Part shown: positions 26,001 through 37,029 of the stretch, piece by piece
Numbering within the stretch: the first letter of the stretch is position 1
Layout: each line of letters opens with the position of its first letter
NCBI GenBank assembly: GCA_914767715.1
Contig: OU612065.1
Coordinates: 27,778,001-27,838,000, forward strand
Source: Membranipora membranacea
Lineage: Eukaryota > Bryozoa > Gymnolaemata > Cheilostomatida > Membraniporidae
Direction: 5' to 3'
DNA: 60,000 nucleotides
The notes under the pieces: generated by a model
Seen by the model: only the letters and a program-made list of their open reading frames with translations
Database searches by the model: none
What the model was told of the DNA's origin: nothing
Made by a program: the position numbers and the translations under genes

Positions 26001-28221
26001 TACAGACAAGCACACCAACATATATTAACCGCAAACTCAGCTACAAACTTCACTCCACTTATGAAGTCTGATAGACACCCCAACTCACAATTATCTTTTT
26101 CAAGAGTGAAAACTTAAATCTAAGAAGTCCAAAACGTATATCTTCTTACAATTATCATTTCTGAAGTTTTCTAATTATAGCAATTAATTTCTCTCAAGTA
26201 CCTGACACAAGCCAACCATGATGGTGAGTGTAGTAGCAATGCCAATTCTACATGTCAGTTTTGCATCCATCTCAGTTGATGACTCAGTGACGGTGCTATT
26301 TTCCGAGTAAGCTGACAGATTTAGAAGAGTGGCTGTTGTACTGCTCAGGTTGTACCCAGAGGAGAAGGAGGAGGGTGTGGTAGTGCTGGTGGTATTAAGG
26401 AGTATAGATGAGGAGGTACTATCTCCCATTGCTTTCATACATCCATCCATCTGGGACTCTACAGCTCCCCCTACCATCAAACTTACCACAGCGAAAGTCC
26501 CTGTTAGAAATGAGATCGTATTACAGCAACTACCTCAATTCAAAGACCGCAGTGCTTTTACTGGATCATTGCAATGTTAATAGAGTTATAAATCATAGAG
26601 CTACAGTTCTGCTATAGGTTTAGTATCCTATCTACATGAACAGTGCTTGGCCAGTTTTGATATTATCACTGAATATGGATATATCCTGACCCCTGTGATA
26701 ATATACAATGCCAACAGTAAGCAGTAAAGATTGATTTGTGTATGTGAGAATTTCTTGAAGATTAAGATTCTAATACCTCACTAAGAATGGATAAGCTCTC
26801 TTTTACAGAAAACACCAGGATAGCGCACCGGATATTTTTGAGGCTTCTCTGTCATTAATCCCAGTTAGCCTATCTGAGCATTACAACATGGTTTCTCATG
26901 ATGATGAATTCCTACTTGGAGTTGATTTATTGTCCAATTTGGGAAATTGATGATTTGATAAGGAAGATAATCTTCCCATTGGATTAACCTGGGAGATGAA
27001 TGTTTAAAGGGAACAATATTATTTCATTTGGGGTCATTGGAAATATGAAGAGTAATTGCTGGTAGAAAATTGGGCAACCAGATGAAGTGGGATCATCACC
27101 AAAGTATGATAGTTTTATGTAGATTGATATCAGTCAATTGGCACTGTTGAAAGAACATTTTTGCTGTTGCTTCGCTATAACACAGCCCTTATAAAGATCC
27201 CTCCCTGTGCCTTGCCACTAAAATATTTAATAAGATAACAACTTACCAACAGAGATATGACGAGATCCTCCGAAGAAGAAATAAGTTAGTAGTGGGAAGA
27301 AGGATACATAAAGACCATAGATGGGAGGCATAGATGCGAGTAATGCGTAAGCCATACCTGTCATCAAGAAAAATATCACAACTCATATTATCATACACTA
27401 GGACAACATAGTACCAAGTCACTAGAAAGATTATATAGTCAAAAATATTAGCATATAAGTTTTGAATTTTTTATGTGGATGGGTTTTTTAATGAATGCAT
27501 ACTTTATATGTTCTCAGCAACATAGTTCTCAGCTGTTGAGTGTTGTTTGTTTGGAGAGCAATGCCAATTATGTCATGTGCCATGATGATGTAACAATATC
27601 AAGTAAGGAAAAAAATTCATGTGTGAATGGGGGGGGGGGGGGTTGGGAGATCATTAAAAAATAGACATACGCGCATAAAAAATCACAATTTTTATTTTTA
27701 TTCATTGAGGGGTGTTTACCTTGAGGTATATTCATGATACCAACTGTTAGGCCAGCAACGATGTCACCCTGTAAGTCTTCTCTAACGCTATAATTCTTCA
27801 TTATACCAATGAATGGAAAGAATTTGTACAGAAAATCCTTCCAGCATGCCTTTGAGCAATCACAAGTAAAACACTTGCGAGCTTTAGCCTTGAAGTCAAA
27901 CTTTTCAGGCCCACGCTCATCGAAGCCTTCGTCAAACTTGTCCTGAGTGTAGATTGGTCTGGCAATGTTCACAGTGTTACTTTTCTGAGCAACAGCCAGT
28001 GAGTTTGTGGAGAAGTCCTGAGATTTTCTCTGCTTCCTCAATCTCCAGTTGAAGGGATTAGTAGAGAGACGTCGACTTGAGCCATGGTGATCATTACTGT
28101 GCATGACACTATTAGCACGGTTGGTTCTACCATCTGGTATTCCCTCAAAAATTGTCTCCTCCACATTTGAAGCTGTGGCAGATCGTTGCTTCCGTGGTTC
28201 AAGAAACCCGGTCTCACTCAT
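17087..28221 (-). CDS. SLC26-family anion exchanger with STAS domain (18 exons)
   Basis: Predicted plasma-membrane exchanger of chloride, sulfate, bicarbonate or oxalate; subfamily not resolved. Exons (5' to 3'): 28221-27720, 27357-27247, 26500-26202, 25882-25718, 25162-25007, 24711-24629, 22878-22725, 22417-22226, 21925-21830, 21450-21344, 21087-20918, 20257-20124, 19345-19169, 18836-18782, 18619-18495, 18209-18174, 17951-17787, 17230-17087. Every junction is GT-AG and in phase: 956 aa. Seen: a long hydrophilic N-terminus with [11 protein letters not shown]; family signature [20 protein letters not shown]; anion-site segments [14 protein letters not shown] and SLSRS (arginine as in prestin); [17 protein letters not shown]; then VPHTDLY and PHIKIFR opening the STAS domain, with [20 protein letters not shown] after a long basic/acidic insert. 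The loop after TM3 is Ser/Thr-rich with four N-glycosylation sequons. The acidic C-tail lacks an obvious PDZ ligand. Confidence 0.94.
21088..21343 (-). other. SLC26 intron with an open but unusable frame
   Basis: Intron between the exon ending TA (21344) and the exon starting T (21087). Joining these gives [16 protein letters not shown], the normal family sequence. The open frame inside the intron (minus strand, about 21260-21144) cannot be spliced from the TA end without making TAA, so it is not counted as coding. Confidence 0.7.
24169..24571. repeat. GC-rich minisatellite with higher-order structure
   Basis: Thirteen copies of a unit ending GTGGCTTGTAAT in an SLC26 intron. Full units are 32 bp; short units lack six bases (CACTTA) and are 26 bp. 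From about 24299 the order short / GCGC-type / CCCG-type repeats three times as a 90-bp higher-order unit. CpG-rich against an AT-rich background. Confidence 0.92.
27629..27642. repeat. Poly-G tract (14 G)
   Basis: A mononucleotide run in the first coding-region intron of SLC26, on the plus strand. Confidence 0.9.
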
Positions 28222-28228
28222 CGCGTCA

Positions 28229-28231
28229 CCT
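28229..28231 (-). other. Candidate 5' UTR splice acceptor of SLC26
   Basis: On the minus strand an eight-T tract is followed by ATCAACCAG and then GTGACGCG directly before the start codon (ATG 28221-28219). It reads as a polypyrimidine tract plus AG, so the coding exon probably starts at 28229. The T tract belongs to the adjacent SINE tail. Confidence 0.5.
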
Positions 28232-28237
28232 GGTTGA

Positions 28238-28460
28238 TAAAAAAAATGGTTGATTTAAATCAGATGTCATATCACTTGCCACATCCCGAAGCATGGGCGG
28301 CGAAATTTAGTTGCCTTAAGGGCTAGATCGCAATGTCTGCACCAGTTTGCTCTCAGTTTGCAGGCATGTCGGAGCACACCTGGGGGCCAACCAAACTCAA
28401 AGTGAGATTCTAACCCGAGACTGGCGCTCTAATCAACTGAGCCACCTCCTACTCCTACAC
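28238..28460 (-). mobile_element. tRNA-derived SINE (family A), copy 2
   Basis: Same family and orientation as 5843-6063. Minus strand: A box GGCTCAGTTGATTAGAG, degenerate B box GGTTAGAATCTC, shared body (CTGCAAACTGAGAGCAAA, GCCGCCCATGCTTCGGGATG), T-rich end. It sits in sense orientation in the presumed 5' UTR intron of SLC26, with its tail abutting the splice acceptor. Confidence 0.87.
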
Positions 28461-31332
28461 CTGAAAGAAATCAAGTTTTACACTGAGTAATTCTACTGGT
28501 AACTTGTGGGCAAAACCAAATCAATATTGTATACTATGGTTGACATGCTTGTTTGTAGTTGGTTAAGCAGGCTAGACTTTTGGATTCCAGTGACAAACAT
28601 TGTTGTGTTGGTAAGCAATATTTGGGGTGGTGTCTCTGATATTGTTATTATAACAGATCAATAGCCTATGTATTGTGTTTTTATAAGAGTCATAGGCAGT
28701 GAATTTGAACAATCTTCACCAGAGTAAAAAACAAGGAAAATGAGAAAATTACTGTGTCGATTGGATATTGACCGAGGAAATTCCTTCATGGGTGCAGTGC
28801 ACACAGTCACACTACTCTGTAGTGTGTGGAAGCTTATATTAATGTTATATCAACAGGTTTAACACCTAGGCAACGAATTGCAAAATTGGAAACTACCAAC
28901 CACACACTTGCTTACAAAACAATTGTCCTGGTGAGGAAATTCATGATACACCAAATTAGAGGTCAATGGAATTTTAGAGCTACAACCTAAAATGGGCCTT
29001 CAGCATAGCATGACATACTTATGTGTTTTGATTATCCTAAATACTGGCTAAAACCACAGAATTAAGTCATCAGGTCGGTATATTAAGGAAATGACTCAAG
29101 ATCAGAAAAAAAACATTGAATTTCCATATCAAAGGTTGTTGGGGTTTTTGAATTTCTGCCCAAGATGTAGAAAATCAGTACAGTTACATTTTGACGCCGA
29201 AATAACTTTGATAAGTAAGAGAGAAGCCTCGATACTATGGACAGAAAATGCACAGTCACAGCAAATAAGCTTAATTTTAAGGTGTGCCCTTTTTATAAGC
29301 CGAACTCACCGTTCCTGATTGTTCGTGCTGAAAAGGCGTATTTGCTCAGAATAGGGCAACTTTTAAATGAAGCCAGACAACACTGCAATATAAGATAATC
29401 TAAAATAATTGTCTATGGTTGAGCAGCGATTGATACTGTTATCAATTGTCATACGCTTATACAATAGTGCCCAAAAATCACATATTATGAGAAGCGCATT
29501 ATATAAAAAAATTTGAGAAAATATGACAGGTCAGCAGCAGATAATATTATCAAAAGAAGATAATATAAAGTCAGGGTAGTACCTGGAATCAGTAAAAAAC
29601 AATTAAAGAAGCACTTTGAATGCTGAAGTTGCATTATTGGTTTCTAAACAAATATTATATTTTACTCACCTCAAAGCCTTCAAAGTAAAATAGTTGTGAA
29701 TGATGGAGAGATTGCCGGGGATATTAGTTCATAGCAATGTGACCTCCAGCCGGCCAGCTCTCAGTCACAATCCTGAATGAGAATAACGACACATGCTCAT
29801 TTATCTTATAGTGTGACCAAGACAGGAATACAAGCCATAGATCATACTGACATTAATGTAATACCGCAACCTCTTTCTTTCAAACTAATAGTGTATGGAA
29901 CCTAAGGCTATATGCATGGATTACAGGGTCAGTTCAGTATTTTGAACTTATGAAGTAGGGATAGCAAAATGACTGAATACCGTCATATGACAACTATTGG
30001 CAAGGAGTACGTCTAATAATCTACTATGGTCTGTTATCAGAGGCCAAGTTGATAAATACTAATGATGAATATGGCAATTTGTGGATCAACTAATTCCAAT
30101 CTGATCAGAGCAACCTTTGTATCAAACCTCATAAATGGACCATCTGCCAGTTTGGAGGGATCAAAAAATCAAGAAACATATTCATCAAAACAATAGATGA
30201 TGCCTTGATATAAAATAGTTCAATTTTGTGAGGGAATGATAATGATCTTTAACTGATACTTGCAATGAGAAAGTTGCACCAAGTAAAGATGACTCAAAGG
30301 GCTTGGGATGTGAAAACAGACACCTATACAAACAATACTTCAGCTTTCATGCACAGACAAATATTCTGATTTCTTACATCAAGAATATCAAACCACAACG
30401 TGAAGTACTGTTTCATTTCATAAAAGCCTCAACAAAATAAGATGATCTTACACATCAAGTACAGCACACACCGGCGCCGAGAAAACAGAAAGATATTTGA
30501 GGAAAAAAATCCAACTTTGTATATGCAGGGATTTAATTCAACCTATTTTTTATACCAACTTATGGTTTTCACATACACATGTGTCTGGTCTACAGTGTTT
30601 CATCCAAAATCATTTCAGGCACGGCCTAAACATGGCCAGTGTCTTAAATTGGGATAGCTGTAGACATAGTAGACATTTTTGTCAGCAGTGCACATTTTAG
30701 ACATCATTATCTTATTGACTTTAAGATGATCCGCTATGATACATTATACATATCAAATACCAGAAGCTGATAAGTAGCTGGATTAGCCTCGGCGCTCATA
30801 TTCTATCACTGATTAACAGCTGAACCTGGACAGCCAGGGAAGATATGACATATTACCAACTTCTCAAGTCTAAGTAAGACTTTGAGCGGTGACAAGCCAC
30901 TTTATTGTGAGCGACAAGCAGTATTCCTAGATAGTTTTTAGTAGTAGGTGAACTGGCAGTTGTAGCTATATCAATTTATTTTATTGATGTAACCGCTGGT
31001 ATAGAAATAACTCCCTTATTACACCTACAGTGTACCCTAACATCATTGTATGTAGGCTCATACCATGGTCCGCAATTATAGTGATACATTTCAAATTAGT
31101 TTCATATATTTTCTTGGTTTTGTAAAATTTCTGGAACTAAGTACCTGTTTCAACAAACATAAAGTGGAAATTTGATAAAAAGAAAAATCTCTAATATTTT
31201 GTTGCATTCAATAAAAGATAGTGAAAACATAATTTAATTTGTATATGAGAAGTTTTTTCTGCCAATTGGGGTGGATGATTGCTTGTTGCTGGCAATATTC
31301 CTTATCTGTAGTGATGAAGTTATATTTTATCC
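28461..31332. other. SLC26 upstream region with possible 5' UTR exon
   Basis: A good minus-strand donor (GAG then GTGAGT) at 29669 could close a 5' UTR exon of SLC26 that begins near 29760. No coding gene recognised. The rest is AT-rich and unique as far as I can see. Confidence 0.35.
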
Positions 31333-31339
31333 CTATAGG

Positions 31340-31460
31340 TATACCTGTAGGTATACAATGAATGATGTTGGAGAAGGAGTTAAGATGGCACTTGCTGATA
31401 GAGTTTGGTGCCCTGTAGGACGGCCACCCGTCTCAGAACATGGCAGATTAGATGAAATAG
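31340..31460 (+). other. Orphan exon-like segment, function unknown
   Basis: After an acceptor-like TATCCCTATAG (or the AG about 12 bases later) comes an open stretch reading MNDVGEGVKMALADRVWCP and then VGRPPVSEHGRLDEI. It ends in G-GTAAGA, a strong donor. Composition is protein-like and GC-richer than the surroundings. I recognise no domain and no partner exon. It could be an exon of an unseen plus-strand gene, part of an unannotated RAB22 5' region, or chance. Confidence 0.3.
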
Positions 31461-34095
31461 GTAAGAAATACAAACTACAAATAACAACCTTAGAAGAAAT
31501 TGAGTTAATAAAATTAAATCTAATTCTAACATAAAAACAGTTCATTTACATTATCTAAAAATATCTCAAGGCTAGATATTGCTTGTGGTTCAGCCTGATA
31601 AGCCGGCCCAGAGAAGCAACTCTCTCCGGGTTGCTGGTCAGTTATCAACCACTGCTCACTCACTTTGGTTGGGGTGTTATTGATAACATCTCAAAAAGAG
31701 TTGTAACTGGGGGTGGGATAATTAGGCTAAAACCACAAAAAGTGCAACTGTTCACAATAGATCACGACAACTTACTATATTAGCTAGGCAGGTAAGGAAG
31801 ATATAACAGATTGATTGAGCAGAGATTCACTTTGGTAGCACCGGTAAATATTTGAGATTCGTTCCATCGGCAAATCTCCTCCATGACGTCTTACATACCT
31901 TGTCTTTTATATTCCATCATATTGAGGCTACAAAAATCAAATAGCAATGGCAAACTGAGAATTCTGCTGCTCCTGTGGCATCCTAGGCAGATGGTTAGTG
32001 TGTACTAGATTATTGACCTTAAAATGGAGTTACTGTTACTACGGGAGTAACACACTAAAAGTCTGTCTCTCAACACACAATTAGTAGTCTAGGCTCTGCA
32101 AATTCAAATTTAGCCCGGTTCGTCCGCATTTGTAATTGCTTCCTTTTACAGTGAGGTGCAGGAAAAAGGGATCGATCGACACTAATCTCGACTTGAAACT
32201 ATGAATAGCTATCTTGCCGTCTCTATATTCTAATCAGGCACTTAGTACTGCAAACTTTGAAAACATCTCCTGATTACCGAAAGACAAATAGGCCTAAGCT
32301 ACCACTTCCATATAATTTTAATTCATCATCTTTTCCACATAAATTAAAATTGTTTTATTTTAATTCTGAGCGCACGGACAACTTCTAACACTATACATGA
32401 CTTCAAATAGCACTTAGTGTATTATTGCATACATGACTACTGCAGAACAGGCTGCCAGACCATATATTGCTTTGGTATTTTGGTAGGCTTTAGGTTAAAT
32501 TTAGAAATCGCCACTCCAGGAGAAGCGACATCAAATTAGCCAATGTTTGATGCAGCCAATGCGTTGCAAACATAGGCTGCATCAAATAGACTCATGTATG
32601 ATATCAGTATGGAAATCGATTCGAAAGTATGAAACAATCTTGATAATCCGTATGAGCCAATTCCGAACTAATTTTACCTAAGATGTCGCTCGTTGTATAT
32701 TTCGGTGTCCATGTAGCAGGGTGAGGTTGAGCGTTGAGAGTTAATATTACCCCATGACCGCTAAATTATGATTCAGCAGGGCTAATTCCTGTTATAATAT
32801 CAAGTTGTAATTTCATACCCAGTTCTGACGATCAGTTTGTGCAAATTATCTGCCCATTAGGTGACAATGCTGAGATTGCAGCCTCATATCATTAGTTTTG
32901 AGCTATACAGAATTCAACAAGCACACATTTGCCTGTGTGACAGCAGTGGTTTAAGAATACAGCTTAATGCTTAGTGAGTCATTCTGGGTGTTTAAAATCA
33001 CTTCAGAATTTTTTGAATTGTGTGCCACAAGTCTCTTAAAATGAACCTCGCTTTATAATTGAAATTGAGACAGTTTATCCATGAATGGGTATAAATAAAT
33101 GTGTGGAAGACAAGTTGAAGTTAGCTATGGATGGTTTAAGACGGGTTCAAAGGCCACTTCTTTTCTCTAACTTGATGATTCGATCATGAATATGCTTTCT
33201 AAATGAACTGGTGTGGCTATCACCATAAACGGCAAGTGTTCCTACATACTGTAGTATATTGGATCAGGGTAGTAAAACCTGGTCAGCTGTCCAAACATGT
33301 GCAGGTTCTGGTGTTTAGAAACAATTGGCCCGATGTTATCCTGCCAATTATATTATGAACTTGATTTATTGGTGCAATACCTTGGAGTAAGCTACCCCTA
33401 GACTCAGGAGGACACAATTTTCAAAGGTATGCTGATTTGCATCAGCAGCAGCAGATACAGACAACGTTAAAACAGGCAGAATCGTTTCAAGCCTTATTAG
33501 GAATACAGACTGACAGCTGGACTCAAATTGACTAAACAAAGCTCTGATTCAGAGAGAACTGGATTGCTGTTGAAAACTCCACCTGGGGTAGTAATAAGGA
33601 AGTGATAAATTATGGTTTATGATGACTTAATGTTCAATCAAGGAGTAAAAGACTTTTACTCCTTGGTTCAATAACAAAACTAGTTGTGTACATTGTGTTA
33701 ATCTGGGATAGATTTCTCAGGCTCTCAGTCTCAAGTCACAGAGTGAAAAAAAACTGCACTAACTAATAAGGGAGAATGGATTGTCCACCCATTCTCCCTG
33801 ACGGATCCAATCAACAAGAGACTAAATCATACATACTCACAATAAAAAGTGGACATTGGTTATCCATGGGAAATAACTTCACTGCACATCAATCGACTCT
33901 CCAATGAGTCTTGTTGTGCTTAAAATGCGTCTGGTTAATGACCATCATCATACATTCCTGTAACAACAGAGCAACTCCTCTTGAACATAGGCAGGGACAT
34001 CCGCTTTTTACTATTTATTTATAAGGACAAATAGTGAAATACCCATTATTACATTAAGACTGGATTAACTTATCTTAAGTACATATTAGTTAAGG
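31461..34095. other. Intergenic region between SLC26 and RAB22, hairpins
   Basis: No gene recognised. Contains a 12-bp-stem hairpin at 32546-32586 (TTTGATGCAGCC with its exact complement, 17-nt loop) and a 10-11-bp-stem hairpin at 33769-33799 whose arms read GGGAGAATGG/CCATTCTCCC, the same motif that ends the MITE at 47272-47635. Near 33106 there is a stretch resembling the second RAB22 exon (see findings). Confidence 0.5.
33632..33672. mobile_element. CAAGGA mini-insertion, copy d (27-bp palindrome)
   Basis: A palindrome with 13-bp arms CAAGGAGTAAAAG / CTTTTACTCCTTG and a single central A (33639-33665), flanked exactly by GTTCAAT on both sides (33632-33638, 33666-33672). The clearest member of the set. 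Confidence 0.72.
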
Positions 34096-35321
34096 TTATG
34101 ATACCAGCGTTGACCGATTTGGACATTTTATATACCGTTGGAAAGCTGCTGAGCTACTGATCGCTAATTGCTCATAAAAATGTGATTGGATTACGTTGCG
34201 TCATTTTATCGGAGATATGAGGCCGAAAAGGATGTTTATAGCAAAGTGGATGGCTACTCTACATTGATTGCTAGAAAGCTCAAAACAGGTTACATTCATT
34301 CTTAGAGACATAGTTCATCCTAATTTTAGGTTGAAAATAATATTTGATGAGCCCAAAATGGCTTTTTACTTCATGTCATAATGCGTGTGGGTTTTTAACT
34401 TTGATGATATACTGCGAAATTTTAAGCAACGATTTGAGACAGTTCGAATAAAAAAAGGGCCGAATTCTTTGCTTTTTTCCACTATATTGCTGTTTAAATG
34501 ACACACATCACAAATTTCAATATCAATGTATCAATATCAGCATAGTCCATCCAAGGTAGATACATTTTGCGCCATTTATCAATAACGTCAAACATGCTGT
34601 CAAAAGGTCCAGCACTAAGGCCAGACAAATTTAGTTTGAAAACTCTCACATACGAAGCCGTTTTGATTAAGCATGGTACAAACATGAAATGCCAACAGAA
34701 TATGGCACTCTGTATTAGTCTTCCTCGAATTGCGCCACACAGAATGCCGAAAAACACCTTAAAAAGCCCCTTAAATTGGCTGTTTTTGGCATTCTGTATG
34801 GCGCAATTCGAGGAAGACTAATCCATAGTGCCATGTTCTGTTGGCATTTCCTGTTTGTATTATGCTTAATCAAAGCGGCTTCGTATGTGAGAGTTTTCAA
34901 ACTAAATTTGTCATTTAAACAGCAATATAGTGGAAAAAAGCAAAAAATTTGGCCCTTTTTTATTCGAACTGTCTCAAATTATTGCTTAAAAACGTTGCAT
35001 TATATCATCAAAGTTAAAAAAAACACACCCATTATTACGACGTGACGTAAAAAGGCATTTTGGGCTCATCAAATACTATTTTCAACTTAAAATTAGGATG
35101 AACTATGTCTCTAAGAATGAATGTAACCTGTTGAGAACTTTCTAGCAATCAATGTAGCGCAGCCATCCACTTTGCTATAAACATCCTTTTCGGCCTCATT
35201 TCTCCGATAAAATAACGAAACATAATCCAATCATGTTTTTTATGAGCAATTAGCGATCAGTCGCTCAGCAGCTTTCCAGCGGTATATGAAATGTCCAAAT
35301 CGGTCAACGCTGGTATCATTA
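34096..35321. mobile_element. Long foldback element with TTA duplication (Harbinger-like)
   Basis: A 1,220-bp element (34099-35318) whose two halves are near inverted copies. It starts TGATACCAGCGTTGACCGAT and ends with its complement; TTA lies on both sides (34096-34098, 35319-35321), the TWA duplication typical of PIF/Harbinger. Arms run inward to a centre near 34770. The left arm has about 115 extra bases (about 34500-34612) absent from the right. No transposase; the small open frames are arm sequence. Confidence 0.8.
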
Positions 35322-35523
35322 GTCCAGTGAGGAAAAGTTGAGTATTATATTTATAATAATCGTTTAGCATCACAGCTTCTACTTCAAAACACAGGTATAC
35401 TCCAAAACCTGGGTGTTTGGAAACTAATGTTTGTGATACTTCCCAAGACCAAGGTTTTACCTTTACCTTTGACGACATCGAACACTGAGGAACACTACTA
35501 AAATAAAAAAATGAGTGCGCCTC

Positions 35524-35551
35524 ATTTGGCCAAGGAGTTAGAGGATTTGGC
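35524..35551 (+). mobile_element. CAAGGA mini-insertion, copy e
   Basis: CAAGGAGTTAGAGG (35531-35544) between exact repeats ATTTGGC (35524-35530, 35545-35551). The paralogous repeat near 36080 has one ATTTGGC followed directly by TAACAGTG, as expected for an unoccupied site. Confidence 0.7.
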
Positions 35552-35588
35552 TAACAGTGGGTTAAAGGTTTTTTCTGGAGTAGACCCG

Positions 35589-35645
35589 TGATCATCATAG
35601 TAGCTAATGTGTTGGCTCTGAGCCAACACATTTGCTATCATCATA
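35589..35645. repeat. Strong hairpin with perfect core
   Basis: AATGTGTTGGCTC (35606-35618) and its exact complement are separated by one T. Flanking ATCATCATAG-TAGC and GCTATCATCAT lengthen the stem imperfectly. Could be a tiny palindromic insertion or a foldback RNA; no 7-bp flanking repeat found. Confidence 0.75.
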
Positions 35646-36194
35646 TGGTGCTTTAGTTGATTGGTAGTACTCTAAAGTTGGAGTGATATATCAAGTCAAG
35701 GGCATGGTGTAGCGTTGTAAAGCCCTTGGGTTGATCTGTCAGCCGACTCTATAATGATTGCATTATTTCTAAGATTGTAGTCCAATCGGTGACTTCATAT
35801 CATACATATAAACCAATGGGAATAAAGAATACAAATGAGAAAATGGTAATAATATTATTATGAACAAGGTTACAATAATAAAGTGAGGACCAGAGAAATC
35901 ATTTGTAGGGGTGGGATATTATAGCTTTATCCAGTACTCTCATGATTGGTCATTGCCGGAAGTGAATATTTTTTCATTAGTCCAGATTTATTTATCTTTT
36001 TACTCAACTACTTGTTAGTAAGTAAGTACCTTTGACGGTATTGAACACTTAGGATTATTAAAATATAATGAGTGCCACATTTGGCTAACAGTGTGGTTTT
36101 TAGACCACAGGGGTTATAGCAAGCAACCTGCTGTTCTTTCTGTATCAGTGGCAATACAAAATAAAGAACAGTTATTGAGCTAAATAAATACTCA

Positions 36195-36835
36195 GTTATT
36201 AGCGAGTTATGCTGTAGTATGTTGGATAGGCTCTGGGGGCCTATGTATGGAAGCCTGTCTTCAAATATGTCCCATTTGACACCTATGAGACTTGTATAAC
36301 AAAAGGCCTTTTGTTTGGTGAACAAAGGAGTACAATGGCAGGCAAAGTTTGCGTGTCTGAATATGTGTTGGATGTGTTTGAGTGATCGATGGTTTGGGGA
36401 ACTGTTCTCCACTTTTGCTACACTCATTTGTGGGTATACACAATCCACCCACTGCTACAATATGTAAGGACCACTGGTTAAAGGTATTTCACAACTGTGC
36501 TTTATTTTGTAATGGGGTGTTTGGTAGTTCTCCTTCACAGGCAGGGGTTGATCTACCACCCTTTGTTACCGGGTTTGTGCACCGGGTTTTGTGCTTTGCA
36601 TTTCGCTCGACTGGTCTCCCTTATGGTTTTGTGGTAGAAAAATACGTCATTACAAAATAAAGTGCAGCTATGCTGTATGTAGTATATTGAATAGGCCCTG
36701 GCCGGGGGCCTATGTCTTGGAGTCTCGTCTTCAAATATGTTTCAAGACACCTATGAGACTGCTGAATACGTGTTGGGGTGTGTTTGATAGCCTCAGTTCT
36801 CCACTTTTGCTTCATATGGTAATAGAAGTGTAAAG
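36195..36835. repeat. Two diverged direct copies of an unknown repeat
   Basis: Copy A (about 36200-36430) and copy B (about 36665-36815) share GGGGGCCTATGT, GTCTTCAAATATGT, GACACCTATGAGACT, a GAATA-GTGTTGG block and TTCTCCACTTTTGCT in the same order. Copy A has an internal insertion relative to B. Family unknown; no coding content recognised. Confidence 0.7.
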
Positions 36836-37029
36836 ATGGGCAGTTAGAAAATAACAAGCTAAAGTCCAAAGGTCATAATTATTGGGGGCTGGAGCAGTCA
36901 ACCTTGAAAGCTCCCCCATTACAAAAATTTATGCAGTTCTAAATGGGCGACAGGTGTTGTATGAATGGCAGCATTGTTGTTAATTATAATACAGCATTGT
37001 TGTACAGCCAATATCGTTAAAAATCCTTT

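Larger units (their letters stand above)
35460..36115. repeat. Diverged direct repeat pair
   Basis: About 35463-35600 (ACCTTTGACGACATCGAACA ... GGCTAACAGTG) is repeated at about 36037-36110 (ACCTTTGACGGTATTGAACA ... GGCTAACAGTG). CATTAGTCCAG also occurs before each. The second copy is the apparent empty site for a mini-insertion in the first. Confidence 0.7.

Noticed and set aside
30002-30030. CAAGGAGTACG as a further mini-insertion
   Set aside because: No exact 7-bp repeat brackets it.
34494-35045. Mirror-image open frames on both strands
   Set aside because: They arise from the two arms of the foldback element.
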